Counted from the stretch's first letter, positions 44,784 through 52,168 are shown. The stretch is 54,346 nucleotides of DNA from Lachnospiraceae bacterium (GCA_017557525.1 JAFYYN010000033.1:1-54346), one strand, 5' to 3'. The notes: generated by a model not told the origin, from the sequence alone. Translations and numbers: made by a program.

Positions 44784-45806
44784 GTGGGAAAGATAAAGAG
44801 CTTTTTCCAAAAAACAGGAGTTGCTATTGCGGTTCTTGCGATGACAGTCATAGGTGCCATTAAATTGTCTCCTGCCTTAACAGATCCGGGAGTACTTTCA
44901 CAGGCACTTACCGTTGCCGGCGGACTCGTTGGAGCCGGAGCGGTCATGATAGGCTGCGGTATAGGAAAAGCAGTCCAGTCATCTAAGGAGAAAAAACTTT
45001 TAAAGCAATATAACGAGCCTGAACTTGAGAAGCCTAAGCAGACGGCAAATGACTTCGTAAACGGAGCAAAGAATACAGCCGGCAGCTTTGCAAACGGCTT
45101 TAATAACGGTTATAACAAGCAAAATGATTTTGGCCAGAAAATGGGCCATGCTGCCGAAAGAATCGGTGAAAAGGTTGGCGAGGGAGCCAATAAGCTGGGT
45201 GTAAAGTTAAATGAGATCTTTAATAACCAAAACAGACCCAATACCTCGGCTAATCCTTACAGTTCTACTGTAAATACCGGCAGTAATCCCTATAGCTCCC
45301 GAGACAGGATGTCGGCCGGATACGGCGGGACCTATAACGGAAAGCAGTATGGAAACAGTTATACCGGTGATGTAAGGGATGCCCGTCAGATGGGAAATAC
45401 CGGCGGATATTACAGCGGTCAGAACCAGAATTACAATAATAATTCCGGCAATCGTTATAATAATGGAAATAACGGCCGTAACGGACAGAACGGGAAAAAC
45501 GGGTACAACGGCAATAACAGACAGAACCAGGGCAGTTATAACTACAACAATCAATACCAGAATCAGAACGTACAGTATGGCGGACAGAATAACAGACCGT
45601 CAAACAATAACTATAATAATCAGAACGTTCAGTATGGCAGTTACCAGAACGGAAGGAGTCAGAACGGTAATTCAACCTATGGCGCTCAGAATACCAATAT
45701 ACCGAATACAAGCGGCTTAGAGGAGAGCGCAAAGACAAATTACTTTGATAATGAACCCGGAAGTTCATCGTACAGAAGCGGCCCGTTAAAAAAGGAAAAA
45801 ATCTGA
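44784..45806 (+). CDS. Membrane protein with long Asn/Gly/Tyr/Gln-rich tail
   Basis: A 340-residue protein I do not recognise. Two hydrophobic segments (about 11-28 and 38-57) are followed by a charged stretch, a Gly-x-x-hydrophobic amphipathic region (AERIGEKVGEGANKLGVKL), and about 200 residues dominated by N, G, Q, Y and S, such as YNNGNNGRNGQNGKNGYNG. This resembles prion-like disordered domains that can condense. The start is GTG 44784 with AAAGGATGG upstream. The stop shares one base with the xth start, so the operon may continue into xth. Confidence 0.75.
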   Translation: MGKIKSFFQKTGVAIAVLAMTVIGAIKLSPALTDPGVLSQALTVAGGLVGAGAVMIGCGIGKAVQSSKEKKLLKQYNEPELEKPKQTANDFVNGAKNTAGSFANGFNNGYNKQNDFGQKMGHAAERIGEKVGEGANKLGVKLNEIFNNQNRPNTSANPYSSTVNTGSNPYSSRDRMSAGYGGTYNGKQYGNSYTGDVRDARQMGNTGGYYSGQNQNYNNNSGNRYNNGNNGRNGQNGKNGYNGNNRQNQGSYNYNNQYQNQNVQYGGQNNRPSNNNYNNQNVQYGSYQNGRSQNGNSTYGAQNTNIPNTSGLEESAKTNYFDNEPGSSSYRSGPLKKEKI

Positions 45807-46558
45807 TGAAATTCATATCATGGAATGTAAACGGTCTTCGTGCATGTATGCAGAAGGGCTTTATGGACAGCTTTAAAGCACTTGATGCAGATATCTTCTG
45901 CCTGCAGGAAACAAAGCTACAGGCAGGGCAGCACGAGTTAGAGCCGGAAGGATATTATCAGTACTGGAATTATGCCGAGAAAAAGGGATATTCCGGTACT
46001 GCTATTTTTACTAAGAAAAAACCACTAAGTGTCACATATGGCATAGGAGTGGAGGAGCATGACCACGAAGGGCGCGTAATTACGCTCGAATTTGAAGATT
46101 TTTACTTCATAGTGGTGTATGTTCCCAATTCCCAGCGTGAACTGGCAAGACTTTCCTATCGTATGGAGTGGGAAAAGGCATTTTTAGATTATATCTTAGG
46201 TCTTGAACAGAAAAAACCGGTTATTTACTGTGGTGACTTAAATGTTGCCCATCAGGAGATAGACCTTAAGAATCCCAAGACAAACCATATGAATGCCGGT
46301 TTTACCGATGAGGAAAGAAACTGCTTTACAAAGGTACTGCAAAGCGGCTACATAGACTCCTTCAGGTATTTTTATCCTGATAAAAAGGACATTTATTCCT
46401 GGTGGTCCTATATGTTCAAATCCCGTGAGAAGAATGCAGGCTGGCGTATAGATTACTTTGTTGTATCCGAAAAACTGAAGGACAGGATGAAAGACGCATC
46501 GATCCATAATGAGATACTCGGGTCCGACCATTGTCCGGTGGAGCTGGATATAGAATAA
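45806..46558 (+). CDS. xth: Exodeoxyribonuclease III / AP endonuclease
   Basis: Repairs abasic sites and trims 3' ends. The 250-residue EEP-fold nuclease shows WNVNGLRACMQKGF, FCLQETKLQ (metal Glu), YVPNSQ, CGDLNVAHQEIDLKNPK, WRIDYF and GSDHCPVEL with catalytic Asp and His. It is a close match to the Firmicute ExoA type. ATG 45806 overlaps the previous stop by one base. Confidence 0.96.
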   Translation: MKFISWNVNGLRACMQKGFMDSFKALDADIFCLQETKLQAGQHELEPEGYYQYWNYAEKKGYSGTAIFTKKKPLSVTYGIGVEEHDHEGRVITLEFEDFYFIVVYVPNSQRELARLSYRMEWEKAFLDYILGLEQKKPVIYCGDLNVAHQEIDLKNPKTNHMNAGFTDEERNCFTKVLQSGYIDSFRYFYPDKKDIYSWWSYMFKSREKNAGWRIDYFVVSEKLKDRMKDASIHNEILGSDHCPVELDIE

Positions 46559-46572
46559 TCTTAAAAAAGTAC

Positions 46573-46601
46573 TTGACATTCGTAAGGTTTTACAGTATTA
46601 T
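46573..46601 (+). promoter_or_regulatory. Promoter of tRNA-Arg
   Basis: Consensus TTGACA (46573-46578), a 17-base spacer and TATTAT (46596-46601), about 25 bases before the tRNA. This is one of the strongest-looking promoters in the window. Confidence 0.85.
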
Positions 46602-46625
46602 AAGAAAGTCGTTGAAAAACGAAAT

Positions 46626-46699
46626 GTGTGTGTAGCTCAGCTGGATAGAGCGTCTGGCTACGGACCAGAAGGTCGCGAGTTCGAATCTTGTCACACACA
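46626..46699 (+). tRNA. tRNA-Arg (anticodon ACG)
   Basis: A full cloverleaf is visible: acceptor GTGTGTG (46626-46632) with CACACAC (46692-46698) and discriminator A; D-arm GCTC...GAGC; anticodon stem TCTGG/CCAGA with loop CTACGGA, giving anticodon ACG (read as ICG for CGU/CGC/CGA); T-arm GCGAG-TTCGAAT-CTTGT. The 3' CCA is not encoded, so it must be added. Confidence 0.95.
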
Positions 46700-46705
46700 T
46701 AAGCG

Positions 46706-46742
46706 TAGCCTCAAACCTCCAAAAGTTTGGGGCTATTTTTAT
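46706..46742 (+). terminator. Intrinsic terminator after tRNA-Arg
   Basis: TAGCCtCAAAC (46706-46716) pairs fully with GTTTGgGGCTA (46725-46735), with one G-U pair and an eight-base loop, followed by TTTTTAT. Confidence 0.9.
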
Positions 46743-46815
46743 ACTAAACGAAACTGTTCATCTCACGGATATCGAAAAGAAGATTTGTGAGATGGAAGTA
46801 ACCAGGGAGTTAATA

Positions 46816-47541
46816 ATGAATAAAAGAAAAAACACAGGCAGGGTAGCAGCCGCAACAGTGCTGATATCAGTCCTGATGCTCATATTTGGTACATTTACAA
46901 TCAATTCCTATGCAGCAGAATATAACGCTATAAGAAATTCTGTGATTTTGACAGAAGTGGTCGCAACAGACACAGATGAAAGTGTTAAGGCTGATACCTT
47001 AACTACAGGGACGGATACAACAGGTGAAACCACAGAAAAGCCTTCGCTCGGAGAAAGGATTGCAAATAAACTCTCAGGGCTTCCTGACGAGCTCGTTTGC
47101 TTTGTCGTTTCCATGATACCCATTGTGGAGCTCAGAGGCGGGCTTATAGTAGCTGCTATAAAGGGGTTACCGCTTTGGCGTGCCGTAGCAGTCTGCATAG
47201 CAGGAAACCTGGTACCCATACCTTTTATCCTGCTGCTTATAACTCCTATATTTGCATGGCTTAAAAAGACTAAACTGTTCAGACCCATAGTTGAGAAGTT
47301 AGAGAAAAAATCTATGGGAAAGAGCGACAGGATTAAGAAATATGAGTTTTTGGGCCTGGTACTCTTTGTAGGGATACCGCTGCCCGGTACAGGTGCCTGG
47401 ACTGGCTCTCTCATAGCTTCGCTGCTTGAGATAAAGATAAAGAAAGCCTTTCCTGCAATATGCCTCGGACTCATTATGGCTACGATTATCATGTGCTTTA
47501 TAACCTATGGTATACCGTGGCTGGTAGCTAATGTATTCTGA
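46816..47541 (+). CDS. Small multidrug-export-type membrane protein (COG2426 family)
   Basis: A protein of about 241 residues with an N-terminal signal peptide (AATVLISVLMLIFGTF, likely cut after NSYA), a Thr/Glu-rich spacer and a membrane domain with the family start PIVELRGGLIVAAIKGLPLW and GIPLPGTGAWTGSLIASLL. The family is named for putative small multidrug export, but evidence of transport is thin. I prefer ATG 46816, six bases after GGGAG, to ATG 46792, which lies inside one arm of an inverted repeat (CATCTCAC 46759-46766, GTGAGATG 46787-46794). Confidence 0.8.
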   Translation: MNKRKNTGRVAAATVLISVLMLIFGTFTINSYAAEYNAIRNSVILTEVVATDTDESVKADTLTTGTDTTGETTEKPSLGERIANKLSGLPDELVCFVVSMIPIVELRGGLIVAAIKGLPLWRAVAVCIAGNLVPIPFILLLITPIFAWLKKTKLFRPIVEKLEKKSMGKSDRIKKYEFLGLVLFVGIPLPGTGAWTGSLIASLLEIKIKKAFPAICLGLIMATIIMCFITYGIPWLVANVF

Positions 47542-47621
47542 TTTGATTCTGTATACTGATCACATTTGCGGTTTTAGCTTGGGCAATTAAGACCGGCATG
47601 CACCTGCCTGATTTATAACAT

Positions 47622-48461
47622 ATGGAAAAACAAAGAAGCATAACAAAAGAACAGCTTGCTGATCTGATAAAGAAATATAAAATAGGAAAGAAGCCCCTTT
47701 CAAAGCTTTTAGGATGGGGCGAAACCACAGTGCTTTTATACAGCGCCATGGATGTTGTGCCTGATAATGAGTACACCGAAAGACTTTACCAGCTCTATAT
47801 AGACAAGGGACAGTATCTTGAGGTGCTTTTGCAGAATCGCAGCAATATCACTGATATTGCTTTCAGGAAAAGCCTCAGAGCGATTCACGAGCCAATCTTT
47901 GAAAACAAGATCCTGGTAACAGCCCAGTATATTATCGATATCAATAAAAGAGCCATATCCCAGGCACGTCTCGATGTAATACTTATGTGGTCGCAGATCA
48001 TGTCGCTTTATCTCTTAGACAAGCCGATATTTGAGGACATTTATCAGCCCTCAAAGGGAAATGGAAATTCTCCTTACAGGATTGTGGCAGAAAAGTACAA
48101 AGAGAAGCATTTCTTCTCACTCAGTGAGGACCATGTGGTAGAGGAGATGAAGGATAATCTCTACGAGGCATTTAAGACCAAATTGGAGCCTGTACTTACG
48201 GACAAAGTAAAAGAGATTGTTACCCATATTTCTGATATGTTTGCATGGTATGGGGAAAAGGCGTTCTTAAGCATTCTTGCTTCAGAGCGTTTCAGGCTTT
48301 GCGGGCCTCCCGATTCAAAAATCCGCCGTTCTGCATCAAACGATATGCTGAAAAAGGTATATTCCGACGTATTTGAACAGGCAAAGGTTAAGAAATTAAC
48401 TGATCTGGATAGCTTTATATCAAAGAGAATAGATATCTTAAGGAAAAAAATAGGAGATTGA
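47622..48461 (+). CDS. HTH protein with a possible Panacea/DUF4065-like domain
   Basis: A 279-residue protein. The N-terminal region (about 6-65) reads like the helix-turn-helix of MqsA-type antitoxins: LADLIKKYKIGKKPLSKLLGWGETTVLLYS. The middle (about 100-160; VTAQYIIDINKRAISQARLDVILMWSQIMSLYLLDKPIFED) resembles the SocA/GepA (Panacea, DUF4065) fold used by many antitoxins, with the usual LQKLLYY segment degenerate. The rest is helical and unassigned. No clear ribosome binding site precedes ATG 47622, and no toxin-like partner is adjacent. The identification is a suggestion from pattern only. Confidence 0.65.
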   Translation: MEKQRSITKEQLADLIKKYKIGKKPLSKLLGWGETTVLLYSAMDVVPDNEYTERLYQLYIDKGQYLEVLLQNRSNITDIAFRKSLRAIHEPIFENKILVTAQYIIDINKRAISQARLDVILMWSQIMSLYLLDKPIFEDIYQPSKGNGNSPYRIVAEKYKEKHFFSLSEDHVVEEMKDNLYEAFKTKLEPVLTDKVKEIVTHISDMFAWYGEKAFLSILASERFRLCGPPDSKIRRSASNDMLKKVYSDVFEQAKVKKLTDLDSFISKRIDILRKKIGD

Positions 48462-48476
48462 CTTTCGTCAATCTCC
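48453..48476. terminator. Bidirectional terminator between the HTH gene and typA
   Basis: GGAGATTGAC (48453-48462) and GTCAATCTCC (48467-48476) form a perfect ten-base stem with a TTTC loop, overlapping the stop of the plus-strand gene. On the minus strand it is followed by TATTTTTTT, which makes a strong terminator for typA; the plus side has ATTTCTTT. Confidence 0.88.
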
Positions 48477-48520
48477 ATTTCTTTGCTTATATTTTTCTGC
48501 CTTTTTACGGGTCTTGATTA

Positions 48521-50344
48521 TCATTTCTTAAATCCGGCACGCTTACGGAGTGTAGGATCAAGTATCTTCTTACGGATTCTTAAGTTCTTGGGAGTAACCT
48601 CCAAAAGCTCGTCGTCATCTATGAATTCTAACGCCTGTTCCAAAGACAGGATCTTAGGAGGTGTAAGCCTCAATGCTTCATCAGCGCTTGAAGAACGTGT
48701 GTTGGTCATCTGCTTACGCTTACATACATTAAGCTCGATATCCTCACCCTTACCGCTCTGGCCGACAACCATACCTGCATATACCTGTTCACCGGGACCG
48801 ATGAAAAGAGTACCTCTTTCCTGTGCGTTGTATAGGCCGTAGGTAACTGTCTCGCCACCTTCAAATGCTATAAGGCTGCCCTGCTTTCTGAATGAGATAT
48901 CTCCTTTATAAGGACCATAGTCATCGAAAATAGTATTAAGTATACCATTTCCCTTTGTATCAGTCATAAACTCGCCCCTGTAACCTATAAGTCCTCTGGC
49001 AGGGATACTGAATTCAAGTCTTGTATATCCGCCTGAAACGGTTGACATGCCTAAAAGTTCACCTTTACGTGAACTGAGCTTTTCAATAACTGTACCTGAG
49101 AACTCATCGGGTACGTCAACAACGGCACGCTCCATGGGCTCAAGCTTTTCCCCATTCTCGCCCTTTTTAAAGATAACCTGTGCTTTACTTACAGCAAACT
49201 CATATCCTTCACGGCGCATAGTCTCGATAAGGATTGAAAGATGAAGCTCGCCACGGCCAGAAACCTTAAATGCCTCGGTGGTATCAGTTTCTTCAACTCT
49301 TAAGCTAACGTCTGTATTTAATTCTCTGAATAATCTGTCTCTCAAATGTCTTGAAGTAACCCACTTGCCTTCCTTGCCTGCTAAAGGAGAGTCGTTTACT
49401 ACGAAATTCATTGAAAGGGTGGGCTCAGAAATCTTTTGGAAAGGAATAGCCTCAACCTGATCGGGAGAGCAGAGTGTATCACCGATATGGATATCCTCGA
49501 TACCTGAGAAAGCAACTATGGAACCGATAGTAGCCTCCTGTACCTCAACCTTCTTTAAGCCCTCATACTCATAAAGCTTGCTGACCTTAACCTTCTTGGT
49601 CTTTGAAGGATCATGATAATTAACTATCACTACATCCTGACCAACCTTTATGGTACCGTTGTCAACCTTACCAACACCGATCCTGCCGACATATTCATTG
49701 TAATCTATAGTACTTACAAGTACCTGAGTACCGCGCTCGGGGTCGCCCTCCGGAGCGGGTATGTATTCAAGTATAGTATCAAAGAGAGGCTTCATGTTCT
49801 CAGGCTTGTCCTCAAGCTCTAAGATAGCAACGCCTGACTTTGCAGATGCATAAACAAAAGGACAGTCAAGCTGCTCGTCACTGGCATCAAGCTCGATAAA
49901 GAGCTCAAGTACCTCATCGATAACACGCTTGGGGTCAGCCTCGGGACGGTCAATCTTGTTGATACAGCAGATAACGGGAAGATTAAGCTCGAGAGCCTTC
50001 TTTAAAACAAATTTGGTCTGGGGCATGGGGCCCTCAAAAGCGTCAACAACAAGGATTACGCCGTTAACCATTTTAAGTACACGTTCAACCTCACCGCCGA
50101 AATCAGCGTGACCGGGTGTGTCTATGATATTAATTTTTACTCCGTTGTAATTAACAGCAGTATTCTTGGAAAGTATTGTGATACCACGTTCCTTTTCAAG
50201 ATCGTTGGAATCCATTACTCTTTCCTCAACTACCTGATTCTGACGGAATACACCGCTCTGACGCAGAAGTGCATCAACCAGGGTAGTTTTACCATGGTCT
50301 ACATGGGCTATGATAGCTATATTACGGATATCTTCTCGTTTCAT
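48521..50344 (-). CDS. typA: Ribosome-associated GTPase TypA/BipA
   Basis: A 607-residue translational GTPase related to EF-G that helps 50S assembly and growth under stress or cold. The G domain has AHVDHGKTTLVDALL, the switch ERERGITILSKNTA-type segment (LEKERGITIL), DTPGHADFGGEV and NKIDRPEADP. EF-G-like domains follow, and the BipA-specific C-terminal domain ends in RIRKKILDPTLRKRAGFKK. The ribosome binding site GAGAGG lies seven bases before the ATG on the minus strand. It is divergent from thrH. I saw no clean promoter for it. Confidence 0.97.
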   Translation of the reverse strand: MKREDIRNIAIIAHVDHGKTTLVDALLRQSGVFRQNQVVEERVMDSNDLEKERGITILSKNTAVNYNGVKINIIDTPGHADFGGEVERVLKMVNGVILVVDAFEGPMPQTKFVLKKALELNLPVICCINKIDRPEADPKRVIDEVLELFIELDASDEQLDCPFVYASAKSGVAILELEDKPENMKPLFDTILEYIPAPEGDPERGTQVLVSTIDYNEYVGRIGVGKVDNGTIKVGQDVVIVNYHDPSKTKKVKVSKLYEYEGLKKVEVQEATIGSIVAFSGIEDIHIGDTLCSPDQVEAIPFQKISEPTLSMNFVVNDSPLAGKEGKWVTSRHLRDRLFRELNTDVSLRVEETDTTEAFKVSGRGELHLSILIETMRREGYEFAVSKAQVIFKKGENGEKLEPMERAVVDVPDEFSGTVIEKLSSRKGELLGMSTVSGGYTRLEFSIPARGLIGYRGEFMTDTKGNGILNTIFDDYGPYKGDISFRKQGSLIAFEGGETVTYGLYNAQERGTLFIGPGEQVYAGMVVGQSGKGEDIELNVCKRKQMTNTRSSSADEALRLTPPKILSLEQALEFIDDDELLEVTPKNLRIRKKILDPTLRKRAGFKK

Positions 50345-50470
50345 AATAACCTCTCAAAAATTACAAACTATTCCAAACTTCATAATTTTAGCAATAATGA
50401 TGAAAAATGGCAAGTAAAATTTTTATATATATAAGTAGGGAAATTTGTATAATGTGACAAAAAGTAGCGT

Positions 50471-50499
50471 TTGACAAAACAAATTTTAAAGTATATACT
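50471..50499 (+). promoter_or_regulatory. Promoter of thrH
   Basis: Consensus TTGACA (50471-50476), a 17-base spacer and TATACT (50494-50499). The octamer TGACAAAA occurs twice, at 50455-50462 and 50472-50479, 17 bases apart, the second overlapping the -35 box; this could be a regulator site. Confidence 0.8.
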
Positions 50500-50558
50500 C
50501 TAAAAGGCGTTTTTAAGAGATTAAACACAAGTGTGTAAAAATACGGAGGAAAACAAAG

Positions 50559-51158
50559 ATGAACATAGTATGCCTTGACTTAGAAGGAGTTTTAGTACCT
50601 GAAATCTGGATCGCATTTTCAGAGGCGACCGGGATACCCGAGCTCAGACGCACCACCAGGGATGAACCGGATTATGACAAGCTCATGAAATTCAGGATAG
50701 GCATATTAAAGGAGCACGGATTAGGGTTAAAGGAAATACAGGATACAATTGCTACAATCGACCCTATGCCGGGTGCAAAGGAGTTCTTGGATGAATTAAG
50801 GTCAATTACCCAGGTGCTGATCTTAAGTGATACCTTCTCTCAGTTTGCGGGACCTCTTATGAAGAAGCTGGGGTACCCTACTATTTTCTGTAATGAGCTT
50901 GAAGTTGCGGAAAATGGCGAGATCACAGGCTTTAAGATGCGCTGTGAGAAGAGTAAGCTTAGTACTGTAAAGGCTTTGCAGTCAATTGGTTTTGAGACTA
51001 TTGCAAGTGGTGACAGTCATAATGATCTTGCCATGATCCTTGCAAGCAAGGCAGGTTTCCTCTTTAAGAGTACCGAGCAGATTAAAGCTGATTACCCTCA
51101 GTTACCGGCTTACGAAACCTATGATGAGTTACTGGCAGCAATAAAGGCGGCGTTGTAA
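50559..51158 (+). CDS. thrH: Bifunctional phosphoserine phosphatase/homoserine phosphotransferase ThrH
   Basis: A 199-residue HAD-superfamily enzyme. The nucleophile motif is DLEGVLVPE, followed by WIAFSEATGIPELRRTTRDEPDYDKLM, the highly conserved ThrH start; motif II is LSDTF; motif III/IV is SGDSHNDLAMI. In Pseudomonas, ThrH dephosphorylates phosphoserine and can pass the phosphate to homoserine, linking serine and threonine synthesis. GGAGG precedes ATG 50559 and a strong promoter is upstream. No serine or threonine genes are adjacent. A very large palindrome follows. Confidence 0.9.
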   Translation: MNIVCLDLEGVLVPEIWIAFSEATGIPELRRTTRDEPDYDKLMKFRIGILKEHGLGLKEIQDTIATIDPMPGAKEFLDELRSITQVLILSDTFSQFAGPLMKKLGYPTIFCNELEVAENGEITGFKMRCEKSKLSTVKALQSIGFETIASGDSHNDLAMILASKAGFLFKSTEQIKADYPQLPAYETYDELLAAIKAAL

Positions 51159-51170
51159 TTCGTTTTGTAA

Positions 51171-51458
51171 GTGCGGCGGCCCCTATCTTAATATCGCATA
51201 AAATATTGGACTCTGTCCGGGCAGCATCCCGAGATGGATTGTAGACCGCAACGCCTCGTCAAACTTCCTCTAAGAGCAGCAAATAAAAGACGCTCAGCAT
51301 TGGCTTCGCGCTTTTTGCTGCTCTAAGAGGTGATTTTGACTCGGCTAAAACCGCGGGTCCGTCGGACAAATACAATCCATCTCGGGAGCATACCCGTCAC
51401 GAGTCCAAATTTTATTTGCAATATTAAGATTTACGCCACGCCCGAGCCGCCGCCGCAC
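51171..51458. repeat. 288-base imperfect palindrome (giant hairpin)
   Basis: The outer arms GTGCGGCGGC (51171-51180) and GCCGCCGCAC (51449-51458) are exact inverted repeats. Inside, ATCTTAATAT (51185-51194) pairs with 51421-51430, TAAAAT and TTGGACTC (51199-51213) with 51401-51414, CGGG (51218-51221) with 51393-51396, and the 17 bases 51227-51243 perfectly with 51371-51387. After an internal loop, the core 51267-51281 pairs with 51316-51330, capped by AAAAG.CGC/GCGCTTTT and a 14-base loop (51294-51307). The arms are asymmetric only between 51431 and 51448. No open frame or transposase is seen. This fills the 359-base gap between thrH and the XRE gene. It could be a foldback/MITE-like element, a structured RNA or a recombination site. 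Confidence 0.85.
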
Positions 51459-51481
51459 CTTCCTACCACCGAGTGCCGAAA

Positions 51482-51515
51482 ATAAACTAAAAAGTCACAA
51501 GAGCATTCTTGTGAC
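51482..51515 (-). terminator. Intrinsic terminator of the XRE gene
   Basis: GTCACAAGA (51494-51502) and TCTTGTGAC (51507-51515) form a perfect nine-base stem with a four-base loop. On the minus strand it is followed by TTTTTAGTTTATTTT, just past the XRE stop. Confidence 0.9.
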
Positions 51516-51517
51516 CT

Positions 51518-51883
51518 CTATATTATATTACCTTTGTATTTTTCTACTGAGAGAATTACTTCATATAATTTTTTCTGTTCTGGTATAGGCTTAGATAGAA
51601 TTAAATCATAACAAAGCAAAGGATAATTGAATTCAGATATTTTATCATTGGTAGCAACTATTTTGTCAGCTTCTAATTTGTCAAATAGGTCAGAAAGAGA
51701 TATATTTAAGGCAGAACTAAGTTTAAGGATACTTTCGATAGTTGCGTTTTTTTCGCCTCTTTCTAATTGCCCAATATACGTAGGGTGACAATTAGCTAAT
51801 TCTGCTAGTTTTTCTTGGCTTAATCCTTTGTGAAGCCTGTAATTTTTTAGCCTTTGCCCTAAATTATACCTAAATTCATCCAT
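51518..51883 (-). CDS. XRE-family transcriptional regulator
   Basis: A 121-residue protein with an N-terminal Cro/C1-type helix-turn-helix (about 8-62): GQRLKNYRLHKGLSQEKLAE, HPTYIGQLERGEKNATIESILKL. This form is close to controller proteins of restriction-modification systems and to phage-type repressors. The C-terminal half (about 70-121) is unassigned. The base composition is AT-rich, unlike the core genes. It is divergent from a riboswitch-controlled surface protein gene. The ribosome binding site AAGGGG is about 12 bases from the ATG, a long spacing. Confidence 0.88.
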   Translation of the reverse strand: MDEFRYNLGQRLKNYRLHKGLSQEKLAELANCHPTYIGQLERGEKNATIESILKLSSALNISLSDLFDKLEADKIVATNDKISEFNYPLLCYDLILSKPIPEQKKLYEVILSVEKYKGNII

Positions 51884-51943
51884 TTTTGTTGACTACCCCT
51901 TGATGTAAAATATTCTAAAAATATCTTCTGATTTTATAAAAAA

Positions 51944-51958
51944 ATATACTATATACTA
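51944..51958. promoter_or_regulatory. Candidate operator: tandem TATACTA repeats
   Basis: TATACTA occurs twice in a row in ATATACTATATACTAT, ending next to the -35 box of the plus-strand promoter (TTGATA at 51959). It lies between the XRE gene and the riboswitch and could be the XRE binding site. AT-rich sequence makes chance repeats likely, so this is tentative. Confidence 0.35.
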
Positions 51959-51987
51959 TTGATATTTAAAAATGAATATGCTATACT
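51959..51987 (+). promoter_or_regulatory. Promoter of the riboswitch transcript
   Basis: TTGATA (51959-51964), a 17-base spacer and TATACT (51982-51987), placing transcription start near 51994, about 15 bases before the riboswitch. Confidence 0.75.
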
Positions 51988-52007
51988 AAAAATAGGATTT
52001 TGACATA

Positions 52008-52120
52008 GTTATTAATATGAACAATTGAGGCAAACCATATCGAAAGATTGGGACGCAAAACTAAAGGGACTAAAAGATGTACAAGGATGTTATCAGATGT
52101 CAGCCAGTTGCAGCAATAAC
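52008..52120 (+). ncRNA. Cyclic-di-GMP-I (GEMM-I) riboswitch
   Basis: The aptamer core is recognisable: GGCAAACC, a short stem with a GAAA tetraloop (ATCGAAAGAT), GGGACGCAAAACTAAAGGG with the tetraloop receptor, CTAAA, a variable P3 stem (GATGT...), and the 3' segment GTCAGCCAGTTGC. The outer GTTATT (52008-52013) can pair with AATAAC (52115-52120) to close P1. A terminator follows eight bases on, so control is probably transcriptional. Whether c-di-GMP turns the gene on or off cannot be read with certainty. The downstream gene encodes an exported repeat protein, a usual target of this class. Confidence 0.9.
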
Positions 52121-52127
52121 GTGATTT

Positions 52128-52168
52128 AAGCATCGTAGCGCCTTTGTTACGATGCTTTGTGTTTTTTA
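52128..52168 (+). terminator. Riboswitch expression-platform terminator
   Basis: AAGCATCGTA (52128-52137) and TACGATGCTT (52148-52157) form a perfect ten-base stem with a ten-base loop, followed by TGTGTTTTTTA. It lies between the aptamer and the gene start. Confidence 0.9.

Noticed and set aside
46792-46815. Upstream ATG as the start of the small multidrug-export-type gene
   Set aside because: It overlaps an inverted-repeat arm and lacks a ribosome binding site, while ATG 46816 has GGGAG at good spacing and begins a clean signal peptide.
48483-48842. Plus-strand open frame opposite the end of typA
   Set aside because: It lies entirely antisense to conserved typA codons and has no domain or initiation signal.
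51171-51458. Retron or group II intron RNA as the explanation of the large palindrome
   Set aside because: No reverse transcriptase is nearby, and no intron domain V-like motif or retron priming layout is visible.
51518-51883. Restriction-modification controller as a firm call for the XRE gene
   Set aside because: No methylase or nuclease gene is in the window; only the helix-turn-helix resemblance supports it.
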